Shown here in pieces: positions 1 to 8,234 of a stretch of 64,000 nt of DNA. The translations under genes and the position numbers were made by a program. Location of the stretch: positions 310,001-374,000 of the forward strand of contig PLUE01000062.1 of assembly GCA_003164785.1 (NCBI GenBank), given 5' to 3'. The DNA comes from Gammaproteobacteria bacterium. Its GTDB lineage: Bacteria; Pseudomonadota; Gammaproteobacteria; Steroidobacterales; Steroidobacteraceae. The first letter of the stretch is position 1. Each line of letters starts with the position of its first letter. The notes beneath the pieces are model-generated. The model searched no databases. It was not told where the DNA came from and saw nothing but the letters and a program-made list of their open reading frames with translations.

Positions 1-66
1 CTGGCGCTGTTCGCTTCGGGCCTGGGCTTTTTGGGCTTCCGCAGCCGTAGCCGTCGCGCTGCCTGA
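1..66 (+). CDS. C-terminal end of a PEP-CTERM-type exported protein (partial)
   Basis: Only the last 21 codons and the TGA are inside the window. The reading frame gives LALFASGLGFLGFRSRSRRA, then A and stop: a short hydrophobic stretch followed by an Arg-rich end. This is the layout of the C-terminal sorting tail of PEP-CTERM/VPxPA proteins, which are processed by an exosortase during export and surface anchoring. The diagnostic Pro-rich motif would lie just upstream, outside the window, so the family call rests on the hydrophobic plus basic tail alone. Confidence 0.55.
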   Translation: MALFASGLGFLGFRSRSRRAA

Positions 67-109
67 ACGGGTCATTTTTTTTACCACATTCATCCGGGGA
101 TAACCGAAT

Positions 110-2407
110 ATGAAATCCGATTTCCAACTGCTGCGGCCTTCGAAGGTCGCGGTTGCCGTCGCCAGCGTGCTTGCGCTGGGTTCCGCTTCCGCCTTCGCCT
201 CAGTGTCCATCGTCCAAGGCGTCGTGGGTGGCGCTTACTTCACTCCGCCGGTCTTCGCTGACACGGCGGCTGCCTCCTCGGCTGCCAGCACGGTGGCTTC
301 GGTATATGCCGGTGTCACGGTGTGCTTCGACCTGAACGGCAACGGTGCCTGCGACGCGGGCGAGCCGTCCACGACCACGTCTTCCACGGGCAGCTTCAAG
401 TTGTCCAGCTCAACCCTGGCGCCGCTGGTTGCCCAGATCGGCACCAATGCCACCAACAACGGCAATCCGATCAGCAGCCGCAATGTGTTCCGGGCCAATG
501 CGGCGCAGATCCAGGCCGCGACCAAGAACCCCCTGTTGGCGGCGACTGTCAACATTACCCCGCTGTCGACTGAAGTGGCTCTGGCTATCGAGAACCAAGG
601 CCTGAGCTTCAATCAGGCGACCGCCAACCTGGCCCAGCGCATCGGCGTCTCCACTGCCTCAAACGTGCTGCTGCCCCCCAACCAGGTTACAAATTCGGCG
701 GACCAGGCGGCCATACTCAAGGAGTCGGTCATCGCGCAGGGCCGCCTCACGCTGGCGGCGAAGTTCGTCGATCGCGGTGACACCGTCGGCGAGCTGCGCG
801 GCAATTTCGACTGCCCGGCCGTGGCGAATTTCGATTCCGCCAATGCCGACGTCTGTTCGGGAACGGATCAGAGCACCGTCGCCATCCCGGCCGCCCAGCA
901 GTGGGCATTCAACCTGGAAGGCATGCCGCAATACGATTACGTGTTTGTCATCGTCGAAGAGAACGAGTCACAGAACGCCGTGTATGGCAAATCAACCCTG
1001 CCGTACATCAATAGCTTCCTGAATTCAGGCAACCTGTACTACAACTACTTCTCCACGGGCGATCCGAGTGAGCCAAACTATCTGGCGCTGGGCGCGGCCG
1101 ACGACTTCGGCCAGACCGGCGACGAAGCCATTCCTTACCCGGCGATCGTCGGTGTGGTTCCCAATCTGGCTAACTCCATGAAGGCCGCGGGTCTGACTTG
1201 GCACGAGTATGAGGGGTCGCTCTGGCCGTCACCGGCGGGCACTACCGCGAATGCGGGGGCCAGCAGTTGGAACGCGGCCACCGGCGGCATCTATTTCGAC
1301 AATCCCGCCGAGAGCACCATCACGGGAGCAGATGGCATCACCTACCCCAGCGGGGTTGTCGCCAAGAAGCACAATACCGGCGTCTGGTTCGCGGATGCGG
1401 TGGCGCAGCCGGACTACGCACTCAACGCGCGCAGCATTTCGGGCGCCTACGGGACCACCGACGTGAATGGCAATGCGATCCCGTATCTCTACCCGAGCAA
1501 TACCAATTCGACCGCTGCCGACAATTACACGGCCGCGGGAGACTGGGACAGCGCGCTGCAGGCCCATGCCGCGGCGAACAACATCACCTCGTGGTGGACC
1601 GGTAACACGCAACCGTGGGTTCAGGACCAGTTCAAGGCGGACCTGGCGAGCGGGAACGTCGCCAACCTGAACATCATTGTCCCTGATACGAAAGATGACA
1701 TGCACGACCTCGGCACGGTGCCCCGTACCGATTACTGGGCCGAGAACGTCGTCAAGAAGATCGAGTCCTCCGCGATATGGAACGATCCGACCAAGCGCGT
1801 TGCCATCGTCATCACCTTCGACGAAGGCGAATCGGCGACGACCGCCTGCTGTGGCTGGAACCCGGAGCGCACGGGCGATGGGAAGGCACAGCTGGTCACG
1901 TTCACCGCGAACGGCACGGAGGTCTCGAGTCAGTCCGCTGAGTCGCCGTTCACAGAGGCCTACAAGGGTTCTGCCGGTACCAGCACTCTGACCTTCACGC
2001 CCCCCGCGTACAGCAATGGCAACCATGGGCATGGGGTGACGACGTTCGGCCTCTACACCAATCAGATGGCACTCGGCAATGCGCCTGGCGGCATCTACGA
2101 TACCGACTACTACAGCCACTTCTCGTTCGTGCGGACGGTGCAGGACATTTTCGGGCTGGCCGATCCCGGTCAGGCGGGCACCTATATGAACCGTTCCAAG
2201 TACACGGAGACCTTCATCAATCAAAACGCCACGGTGCTCCCGGAGTTTGCGGGCAGTGCGAATCCGCACTTCGATGCGGTGCGCGCGATGAACCATGTGT
2301 ACCAGTTCCCGGCCGATGTGACTCACGTGGCTCCCGCGGGTGCGGTGACGCCACCCGTGACGGTTGGACCGGATCCGGTTCAGACGAACCTCTGGGAAAC
2401 CAACTAG
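110..2407 (+). CDS. Secreted phosphoesterase (phospholipase C / acid phosphatase superfamily)
   Basis: 765 residues. An N-terminal signal peptide (about 1-30, ending in an Ala-rich segment) targets it to the periplasm or outside. Around residues 70-85 is an Asp/Asn/Gly-rich loop (DLNGNGACDAGEP) typical of calcium-binding or Cna-B-like spacers. The phosphoesterase domain starts near residue 274 with YDYVFVIVEENESQNAVYG, the first metal-binding motif of the PF04185 family. It continues to a second acidic motif near 570 (TFDEGES). Substrate cannot be read from sequence; phosphomonoesters or phospholipids are the family norm. A GGGGA ribosome-binding site precedes the ATG. The gene sits alone between the PEP-CTERM tail and a strong hairpin. 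Confidence 0.8.
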   Translation: MKSDFQLLRPSKVAVAVASVLALGSASAFASVSIVQGVVGGAYFTPPVFADTAAASSAASTVASVYAGVTVCFDLNGNGACDAGEPSTTTSSTGSFKLSSSTLAPLVAQIGTNATNNGNPISSRNVFRANAAQIQAATKNPLLAATVNITPLSTEVALAIENQGLSFNQATANLAQRIGVSTASNVLLPPNQVTNSADQAAILKESVIAQGRLTLAAKFVDRGDTVGELRGNFDCPAVANFDSANADVCSGTDQSTVAIPAAQQWAFNLEGMPQYDYVFVIVEENESQNAVYGKSTLPYINSFLNSGNLYYNYFSTGDPSEPNYLALGAADDFGQTGDEAIPYPAIVGVVPNLANSMKAAGLTWHEYEGSLWPSPAGTTANAGASSWNAATGGIYFDNPAESTITGADGITYPSGVVAKKHNTGVWFADAVAQPDYALNARSISGAYGTTDVNGNAIPYLYPSNTNSTAADNYTAAGDWDSALQAHAAANNITSWWTGNTQPWVQDQFKADLASGNVANLNIIVPDTKDDMHDLGTVPRTDYWAENVVKKIESSAIWNDPTKRVAIVITFDEGESATTACCGWNPERTGDGKAQLVTFTANGTEVSSQSAESPFTEAYKGSAGTSTLTFTPPAYSNGNHGHGVTTFGLYTNQMALGNAPGGIYDTDYYSHFSFVRTVQDIFGLADPGQAGTYMNRSKYTETFINQNATVLPEFAGSANPHFDAVRAMNHVYQFPADVTHVAPAGAVTPPVTVGPDPVQTNLWETN

Positions 2408-2438
2408 AACGTCCCGCGGCTGCGGAGTTGACAGGAAA

Positions 2439-2462
2439 GGGCCGGCGCAAGCGCGCCGGCCC
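2439..2462 (+). terminator. Strong GC hairpin after the phosphoesterase gene
   Basis: A perfect 10-bp stem (GGGCCGGCGC / GCGCCGGCCC) closes a 4-nt AAGC loop, 31 bp after the stop codon. The following bases are A/T-rich (GATCATTTAT) but lack a clean T run. It is probably a transcription terminator or a 3'-end stabiliser. Confidence 0.6.
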
Positions 2463-2483
2463 GATCATTTATCTATGTTAGAG

Positions 2484-2626
2484 GAATGGCACTTACTTAA
2501 GCGAAAAGCGGCTTGATTAGGCGGGTCGAGCCAGCCGGTCCAAGGCGTTTTCCAGCAGCAACCAGGATCTCATCGGAGTCTGACCTGTGAAATTCGGGCT
2601 GGAAAGTGCTTAAGTAAGTGCCATTC
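2484..2626. mobile_element. Candidate 143-bp inverted-repeat element (MITE-like)
   Basis: Two 19-bp perfect inverted repeats, GAATGGCACTTACTTAAGC at 2484-2502 and its exact complement at 2608-2626, bracket about 105 bp of non-coding DNA. A 10-bp direct repeat TATGTTAGAG lies at 2474-2483, touching the left arm. Another copy lies at 2634-2643, seven bases beyond the right arm, as an imperfectly preserved target duplication might. No transposase is inside, so if mobile it is non-autonomous. The alternative is a large regulatory stem-loop ahead of the peroxidase gene. Confidence 0.5.
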
Positions 2627-2674
2627 ACATTCATATGTTAGAGCAGTATTAATCGTAAGGTTCAGGAGTAGGGC

Positions 2675-3997
2675 ATGCTCGAGAATTCGCAGGCGTTGCG
2701 GGATCCAGTGCGTGTAAAACGCAGCCTGTTTGCGGTTGGAATTTGTATCCTTGGCGGCTTGGCGGCCCCGACCCATGCCCAGTCCATAACCCCGGTCACG
2801 ACCCTGAGCCCGCAGGCCCAGGTGGGACAACAATTGTTCTTCGACACCAATCTGTCGGCTTCCAAGCAGATGTCGTGCGCCACGTGCCACGACCCTAACA
2901 ATCACTACGCACAGCCGACCACCAACACCAACCCCGTGCAGTTCGGTGGCCCGAGCCTGACCGCGCCGGGCTTCAGGGCGGTGCCGACGCTGACGTATAA
3001 GCAATACACCCCGCCGTACAGTGACAGTGCCACCAACCCGGACGGGGTGAGCACGAACTCACCGGGGGGCGGTTTCACGTGGGACGGCCGAGCGGACACG
3101 CAGGCCCAGCAGGTCGCCATACCGCTGCTGTCCTCCTTCGAGATGGCCAACACCAGCCAGGCCGCGGTGGTCGCGGTGGTGCAGAATGCCAGCTACGCCG
3201 CTCTGTTTCAGGCGGCCTATGGCACGGACGTGTTCAGTAACACGCAGACGGCGTTCACCGATGTCGGGCTGGCGCTGCAGGCGTATCAGCAGGAGGATCC
3301 CAGCTTCAACGCGTTCACCAGCAAGTACGACTATTGGTCCACAGTCGCGCTCAGCAATGGGAAACCCGTCAACTTGACGGCCGCCGAAACGCGGGGCTAC
3401 ACCGTTTTCAACTACACGGGCAACTGCTTCGCCTGCCACTACAACGGCCCGATCACCGGCGGCGGCGGAGCCTTGTTTACCGACTTCACCTATGAGAACC
3501 CGGGCACGCCCCGCAACTCCAAGATTCCGGCCAACGCGACCAAGATCCTGCTGCCGACCTATTACGACCTCGGGCTGTGCACGGCGGTGAATCCGGACCC
3601 GATAAACGCCTACCTGATCCCGCACGTGCTACCCGGCAGCGCTTCGCTGTGCGGCTCGTTCAAGACACCCACGCTGCGCAACACCGCCACGCGCAATGTA
3701 TTTTTTCACAATGGGGTGTTCACGTCCCTGGCGCAGGTCATCGATTTTTACAATACGCGCGACACCAACCCCGGGAAGTGGTATCCCACGGTCAACGGGG
3801 TGGTGCAGAAGTACAACGACCTTCCGACCGCAATGAAAATCTACGTCGACACCACGGACGTTCCTTTTGGCCTGTCACCAGGCGCCACGCCTTTCATGAC
3901 GGCCCAGAACGAAGCGGACCTATTGTGCTTCCTGGAGACCCTGACCGACGGTTACGTCGCCGGGGTGACACCGCAAGATCCGAATTGTGTGAATTGA
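2675..3997 (+). CDS. Di-haem cytochrome c peroxidase family protein (CcpA/MauG type)
   Basis: 440 residues with a signal peptide (about 1-35), so periplasmic. Two CxxCH haem-attachment sites are visible: CATCH at 68-72 and CFACH at 251-255. Their spacing and the surrounding text (GQQLFFDTNLSAS before the first; FKTPTLRNTATRNVFFHNG late in the protein) match the bacterial di-haem peroxidase family. Members reduce H2O2 with electrons from small cytochromes or, in MauG-like cases, oxidise protein side chains. The ATG follows an AGGAG ribosome-binding site. It is followed after 32 bp by the next gene on the same strand, so the two may be co-transcribed. Confidence 0.88.
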   Translation: MLENSQALRDPVRVKRSLFAVGICILGGLAAPTHAQSITPVTTLSPQAQVGQQLFFDTNLSASKQMSCATCHDPNNHYAQPTTNTNPVQFGGPSLTAPGFRAVPTLTYKQYTPPYSDSATNPDGVSTNSPGGGFTWDGRADTQAQQVAIPLLSSFEMANTSQAAVVAVVQNASYAALFQAAYGTDVFSNTQTAFTDVGLALQAYQQEDPSFNAFTSKYDYWSTVALSNGKPVNLTAAETRGYTVFNYTGNCFACHYNGPITGGGGALFTDFTYENPGTPRNSKIPANATKILLPTYYDLGLCTAVNPDPINAYLIPHVLPGSASLCGSFKTPTLRNTATRNVFFHNGVFTSLAQVIDFYNTRDTNPGKWYPTVNGVVQKYNDLPTAMKIYVDTTDVPFGLSPGATPFMTAQNEADLLCFLETLTDGYVAGVTPQDPNCVN

Positions 3998-4029
3998 CGG
4001 CCGACTTAAGGACTTGAGGAGATGAGCAA

Positions 4030-4734
4030 GTGATGACTTCGAAAACACGGGTGACCGCCTCAGGCGTTACGGTTGCGTTGATGTCGGTGTCGAGTCTGCT
4101 ACAGGCCGGCACGCTCCAACCCAGCCAGCATGCGCTGACCAGCGCGGTGACGCACTATTTGTCGGATCACGGGGATCTGTGCGTGGGCAAGTTCACCTGG
4201 CCGCGGGTCGTGACACCGGAGGACCGGGAGGCCAAGACGAATGACGCCGTGCAGCTGCCGGTGCTCGAGCGCCTGGGCCTGGTGGAATCGACGGCAATTT
4301 CGGCGCCGGTTGCAGCAGGTTCCACCGCGGATGCCGCTGCGCAAGGCTCGCAGCCTGGGCCGGCTGCGGCGCCGGCCGAGTCAGCCAAGCGTTATTCGCT
4401 GACCGAGAAGGGACGCCGGTACTATCTTCAGAAGAAGCGAATCACCCTGGGTGCCCACGACCTGCCGGTTGAGCACGATGAGGACCTGTGCGTGGCCCGT
4501 CTCACCCTTGACAAGGTGGTGAAGTGGTCGGCACCCGAGCAAGTGCATGGCCATCTCGAGACCGTGGTGCGTTACACGTACCACATCAAGGCTGCGGATT
4601 GGATGGCAGATCCGCAGGCGCGCCAGATCTTTCCGGTCGTGGACCGGATCATCCGCCAAGAGGGCAATATGCTGATGAGCGTGAACGTGCGGCTACAGGA
4701 TGGCAAGTGGCAGCCGGTGTTGCCCGTCCTGTGA
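4030..4734 (+). CDS. Exported protein of unknown function with winged-helix-like motifs
   Basis: 234 residues. The start is GTG at 4030 or ATG at 4033, behind GAGGAG. Residues 1-27 look like a signal peptide. The mature part holds two similar segments, DLCVGKFTWPRVV (49-61) and DLCVARLTLDKVV (152-164), which suggest an internal duplication or paired strands. Between them LPVLERLGLVE (76-86) and YSLTEKGRRYY (122-132) resemble the recognition helix and wing of winged-helix proteins, which is odd for an exported protein. An Ala/Pro-rich linker (about 92-118) separates them. I do not recognise a named family. Its position behind the peroxidase suggests a shared transcript only. Confidence 0.6.
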   Translation: MMTSKTRVTASGVTVALMSVSSLLQAGTLQPSQHALTSAVTHYLSDHGDLCVGKFTWPRVVTPEDREAKTNDAVQLPVLERLGLVESTAISAPVAAGSTADAAAQGSQPGPAAAPAESAKRYSLTEKGRRYYLQKKRITLGAHDLPVEHDEDLCVARLTLDKVVKWSAPEQVHGHLETVVRYTYHIKAADWMADPQARQIFPVVDRIIRQEGNMLMSVNVRLQDGKWQPVLPVL

Positions 4735-4813
4735 CGGTCGACAAAAGACGGAGATTCGTCCTTATCGTGGGCAAGAGCGAAACAAATCTGTCCGCCATTG
4801 ATACGATTTCTGC

Positions 4814-5716
4814 ATGAGAGTCGCCGTCAACATCAAACCGCCGTTGCGCAGCTGGATCGAACACAATCTCGATCGTGGCTGCCCGCCCGAGCAGTTGATC
4901 GAGGGCTTGATTGCTCAGCGATACGATCTGCCGATCGCCCAGGGCTTGATTCGGGCGTTCGTGGACGCCCGCACTACGGGTGTGCCATTAACCGCCGAGA
5001 CCGTGAAGATCGACATGCCCGATGCGGCATACCTGGAGGGCCCGCCGCGGATTGCAGCGGGCCACTCGATCCGCATCGCAGACCGAGTCGTTTCTGTCGT
5101 GGCGCGCGTATCGAGGCCGGTCATTGCCGTGCTGGCTAATGTGTTGAGTGCCGAGGAATGCGAGGAGCTCATCGCGCTCGCACGGCCTCGCTTGAGGCCC
5201 TCGAGCGTGGTCGATCCGGTCACGGGCGAAAACCACGCCGCGGAATATCGCAACAGCGAGGCGATGTTCTTTCTACCGGGCGAGACGCCGCTGGTTGCCG
5301 CGCTGGATGCGCGGTTCTCCCGTATCATGAATATGCCCGTCGAAAACGGTGAAGGTCTGCAGGTCCTGCGCTATGGTCCGGGCAATCGCTACACGCCCCA
5401 TTTCGATTTCCTCGTGCCCCGCAATGAGGCCAGTGAGCAGTCGCTTCGCCGCAGCGGACAGCGAGTCAGCACCCTCGTGACGTACCTGAACGATGTGCCG
5501 GACGGAGGCGAGACCACGTTCCCCCACGTGGGGTTATCTGTTTGTCCGATGCGGGGGAACGCCGTATACTTTGAATACTGCAATAGTCGCGGTCAGGTCG
5601 ACGCCGCATCGCTACATGCCGGCGCGCCGGTGACCGCTGGGGAAAAGTGGGCCTTGACGAAATGGATGCGCGAACGGCCATTCGTCTCGGCACCGGCGAC
5701 CAACTCCCGAACGTAG
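4814..5716 (+). CDS. Prolyl 4-hydroxylase-like 2-oxoglutarate/Fe(II) dioxygenase
   Basis: 300 residues, no signal peptide. The C-terminal catalytic domain shows the full iron and co-substrate set: H196-x-D198 in NRYTPHFDF, the distal H268 in SLHAGAPV and K278 in GEKWALTKW, which binds 2-oxoglutarate. The motif DVPDGGETTFPHVGL between them is typical of the prolyl 4-hydroxylase alpha-subunit (P4Hc) domain. The first 100 residues are a less conserved helical region seen in proteobacterial members. The target protein or small molecule is unknown. The gene stands alone, with no RNA-like structure noted in the roughly 280 bp that follow. Confidence 0.85.
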   Translation: MRVAVNIKPPLRSWIEHNLDRGCPPEQLIEGLIAQRYDLPIAQGLIRAFVDARTTGVPLTAETVKIDMPDAAYLEGPPRIAAGHSIRIADRVVSVVARVSRPVIAVLANVLSAEECEELIALARPRLRPSSVVDPVTGENHAAEYRNSEAMFFLPGETPLVAALDARFSRIMNMPVENGEGLQVLRYGPGNRYTPHFDFLVPRNEASEQSLRRSGQRVSTLVTYLNDVPDGGETTFPHVGLSVCPMRGNAVYFEYCNSRGQVDAASLHAGAPVTAGEKWALTKWMRERPFVSAPATNSRT

Positions 5717-5995
5717 GCGACGCCTTCACACTCCCATATCTGCATCGAACCTGGGTACTTTTGAGCACGCTGTGCAGCCGGCGCATGCGCAGGGCGTGAG
5801 CCTCTCACGCATCGACGATGCTGCCTCGGCATGGTGCCGTTGCGGTGGCCTGTCGTCGCGACTGGTTTGTATGCGAACGTCAGACACCTGTAATCGAGCA
5901 TCATTTTTTGTCGCGAATTGCGAACAGGTTGCTTGCAATTGCGTTTCTCGTAATCTCCCCATCGTCAATTTTCCCATCAAGAATTCCTGCGCGGG

Positions 5996-7753
5996 GTGCT
6001 CGTGATTTCCCACAGAAGGTTTGCCGGTGCTCGGTCGGCGCTTCGCGCGCCCGTATATTGGGTGGCATTGAGCTTGGTCCTGCTGAGCGCCGCTTCGAGC
6101 GCCGCGACTCAACGCTCCATCGGTTCATGGGTGTCGTGTACTGGTACGACTGATGATACGACGGGCGCAATGGCCGCTTTCGCCGCCGCAAAGAACGGGG
6201 CCTTTACGTTGGTCGTCGATTGTCCGGTGCGACTGCACTCCGGCTTGGCCGTCGATCGCGGCATCTTCATCGACAACAGCACTTCGGTGGCTTTTACTGC
6301 GACCGGAAAGTTCTTCGTCGACAATATGTTTCACCCCGCGTTCGTCATCGCGAACTCCAGCAACATCGTATTGACCAACTGGAACGTCGAATGGGACGGC
6401 GTGGTGCCCATCGATCCGAATTTCGGCGGCTACGAATTGGCTGGAACATTCGTGCCCTCCGGCGGAATAACGCAGCCGGCGGCGGCATTCAATGATCTGG
6501 TGTTGACCAAATGGCTGGCGACCAATCGAGCGGTCGTGTTCGACCCAAGTCAGGGTTGGATCAAGTCCGTTTGGGTGGGCGGGGTGAATCCGGCCGCGGT
6601 GTTTTTCATTACCGGGGACTCGTACAACATCGCCGTCACCGGCATGAAGTTGTCGGTCCCATCGACCGTCGGTGCGGATCACTTCATGCCCATGGCGTTC
6701 TCGCTGTCGGCGAACTGGAAAAGTAGTCAAACCGTCAATGGCAAAACGCCGGCCACGGCGCGTTATCAGTCCGTGCCGCATGGTCTGACGTTCTCGGGGG
6801 TCACGTTGGACGGCACATTGATGGGTTGGCAGGGCAATGTGCAGAACACCATGTTCGAGAACATCAATTCGCGTCGCTACGCCGACCTCCAGGATGCCAA
6901 TGGCGCGAATGTGGGCGGCATCGGCAAGTGGTTTCCACCGCCGCACCTGTTCTATTTGAATTACAACACGGCGGGCGACCCGCTGCTGTTCAACTCGAAC
7001 ATTCACTTCGAGAGTGTTCTCGATGCGGGGCCTCGGCTGGGCGTGGCGCGCGACAAGGGTGGTGGCGATACGGTGAGCGGTTATGCGCTCTCACTCAAAC
7101 TCGGGTGTCGGGATTGCTCGGTCGATCACTATGGCTCAACCCGTCCCGATGGCTTCATGGATGTGCTGCCTTCCGCGGGGCTGACGGTGAGCAACGTATT
7201 TGCCGCATTCGATTCCGAGTTTCTCAACAATGTATTCCCAGCGGGCATCCGCTTTCCGTCGACCGGCTATACGAATGTGACGTTCGAAAACGTCACATTG
7301 ATGGACACGGCTGCCTCGACCATCAAGGGACCGATCAGCAATGCCACGAGCACGACGAATGCTCGTCTCGTGTTTTCCAACGTTCAAGTCATCATGAATC
7401 GCTGGTCAGGTTCGAATCTCCCGTTGCCGCTCATCGCGGGGAGCACCAACGACATCTCCTTGACCTTCGACATGACGACGCAGTTGACAGAGGTATCGCA
7501 TCTCCTCAGCGGCACCGTGTCCACGACGCTGACGGTGAATCCGACGGTCGTGAATCTGGGTGCGGTGACCCTGCTGGCCTGGCAGTCGACGGGCACCAGC
7601 GGATGCATGGCGGGCGGGCTTTGGTCGGGATCCGTGGGCACCAGTGGAACGCGCGCGGTCAAGATAGGGCAATCAGGGCAAAGCGACTTCGACCTGACGT
7701 GCCAGAATGCTGCTGACTCCGCGAGCGCCACCAGTCAGGTGACGACGCATTAG
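5996..7753 (+). CDS. Secreted right-handed beta-helix protein
   Basis: 585 residues, starting GTG (5996; a second GTG is at 6002). Residues about 15-38 form a signal peptide ending SSAAT. The mature sequence opens with a TDDTTGAMAAFAAAK segment, which is characteristic of pectate-lyase-like (Pectate_lyase_3) beta-helix proteins. It then shows repeating short strands such as NSSNIVLTNWNVEWDG and FENVTLMDTAA. No catalytic residues can be assigned, so a polysaccharide-binding or lyase role is only a family expectation. The C-terminal 70 residues (TVNPTVVNLGAV onwards) look like an extra beta-sandwich. It converges on dut with an 8-bp gap. Confidence 0.6.
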   Translation: MLVISHRRFAGARSALRAPVYWVALSLVLLSAASSAATQRSIGSWVSCTGTTDDTTGAMAAFAAAKNGAFTLVVDCPVRLHSGLAVDRGIFIDNSTSVAFTATGKFFVDNMFHPAFVIANSSNIVLTNWNVEWDGVVPIDPNFGGYELAGTFVPSGGITQPAAAFNDLVLTKWLATNRAVVFDPSQGWIKSVWVGGVNPAAVFFITGDSYNIAVTGMKLSVPSTVGADHFMPMAFSLSANWKSSQTVNGKTPATARYQSVPHGLTFSGVTLDGTLMGWQGNVQNTMFENINSRRYADLQDANGANVGGIGKWFPPPHLFYLNYNTAGDPLLFNSNIHFESVLDAGPRLGVARDKGGGDTVSGYALSLKLGCRDCSVDHYGSTRPDGFMDVLPSAGLTVSNVFAAFDSEFLNNVFPAGIRFPSTGYTNVTFENVTLMDTAASTIKGPISNATSTTNARLVFSNVQVIMNRWSGSNLPLPLIAGSTNDISLTFDMTTQLTEVSHLLSGTVSTTLTVNPTVVNLGAVTLLAWQSTGTSGCMAGGLWSGSVGTSGTRAVKIGQSGQSDFDLTCQNAADSASATSQVTTH

Positions 7754-7760
7754 GCGACCG

Positions 7761-8219
7761 CTAGCGGTGCCCTGAACTGCCGAAGCCGCCGGCGCCGCGC
7801 ACCGACGCCGCGAAGTCCTCGACCACCTCGAAATCCACATGGACGACGGGCACGATGACCATTTGCGCGATGCGATCACCGGGAGCGATCGTGAACGGCG
7901 CGGCGCCACGGTTCCAGCACGACACCATCAGTGGACCTTGGTAATCCGAATCGATCAACCCGACGAGATTGCCGAGCACGATGCCGTTCTTGTGGCCGAG
8001 GCCTGAGCGCGGCAACAACAGCGCCGCAAGCTCCGGGTCTTCGACGTAAATGGAAATGCCGGTCGGAATCAATTCTGCCGCGCCCGGCGCGAGCACCAGG
8101 GATGCCTCGATGCAGGCGCGCAAATCCATTCCCGCCGAGCCGTCGGTCGCGTGGTGCGGCAGGGGAAATTCGGTTCCGATGCGCGGATCGAGGATCCGCA
8201 GCTTCATTTTGCGTTTCAT
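7761..8219 (-). CDS. dut: dUTP diphosphatase
   Basis: 152 residues, the usual size of trimeric dUTPases. The five conserved motifs are readable: AGMDLRA, PRSGLGHKNGIVLGN, GLIDSDYQGP, GDRIAQMV and the C-terminal RGAGGFGSSG arm. It converts dUTP to dUMP and pyrophosphate, keeping uracil out of DNA and feeding thymidylate synthesis. It is last in the minus-strand series pyrE, DUF4124, coaBC, dut, 15 bp after coaBC, an order seen in many gammaproteobacteria. The start could also be the internal Met at 8207. Confidence 0.95.
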   Translation of the reverse strand: MKRKMKLRILDPRIGTEFPLPHHATDGSAGMDLRACIEASLVLAPGAAELIPTGISIYVEDPELAALLLPRSGLGHKNGIVLGNLVGLIDSDYQGPLMVSCWNRGAAPFTIAPGDRIAQMVIVPVVHVDFEVVEDFAASVRGAGGFGSSGHR

Positions 8220-8234
8220 TCGGGCGAACCTAAG

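Noticed and set aside
1229..2326. Long antisense open frame of 365 codons inside the phosphoesterase gene
   Set aside because: Arg-rich text with no family motif; it is the antisense shadow expected in high-GC coding DNA.
7757..7768. 12-bp palindrome ACCGCTAGCGGT between convergent genes
   Set aside because: It has no loop and no T run, and overlaps the dut stop codon; likely chance.
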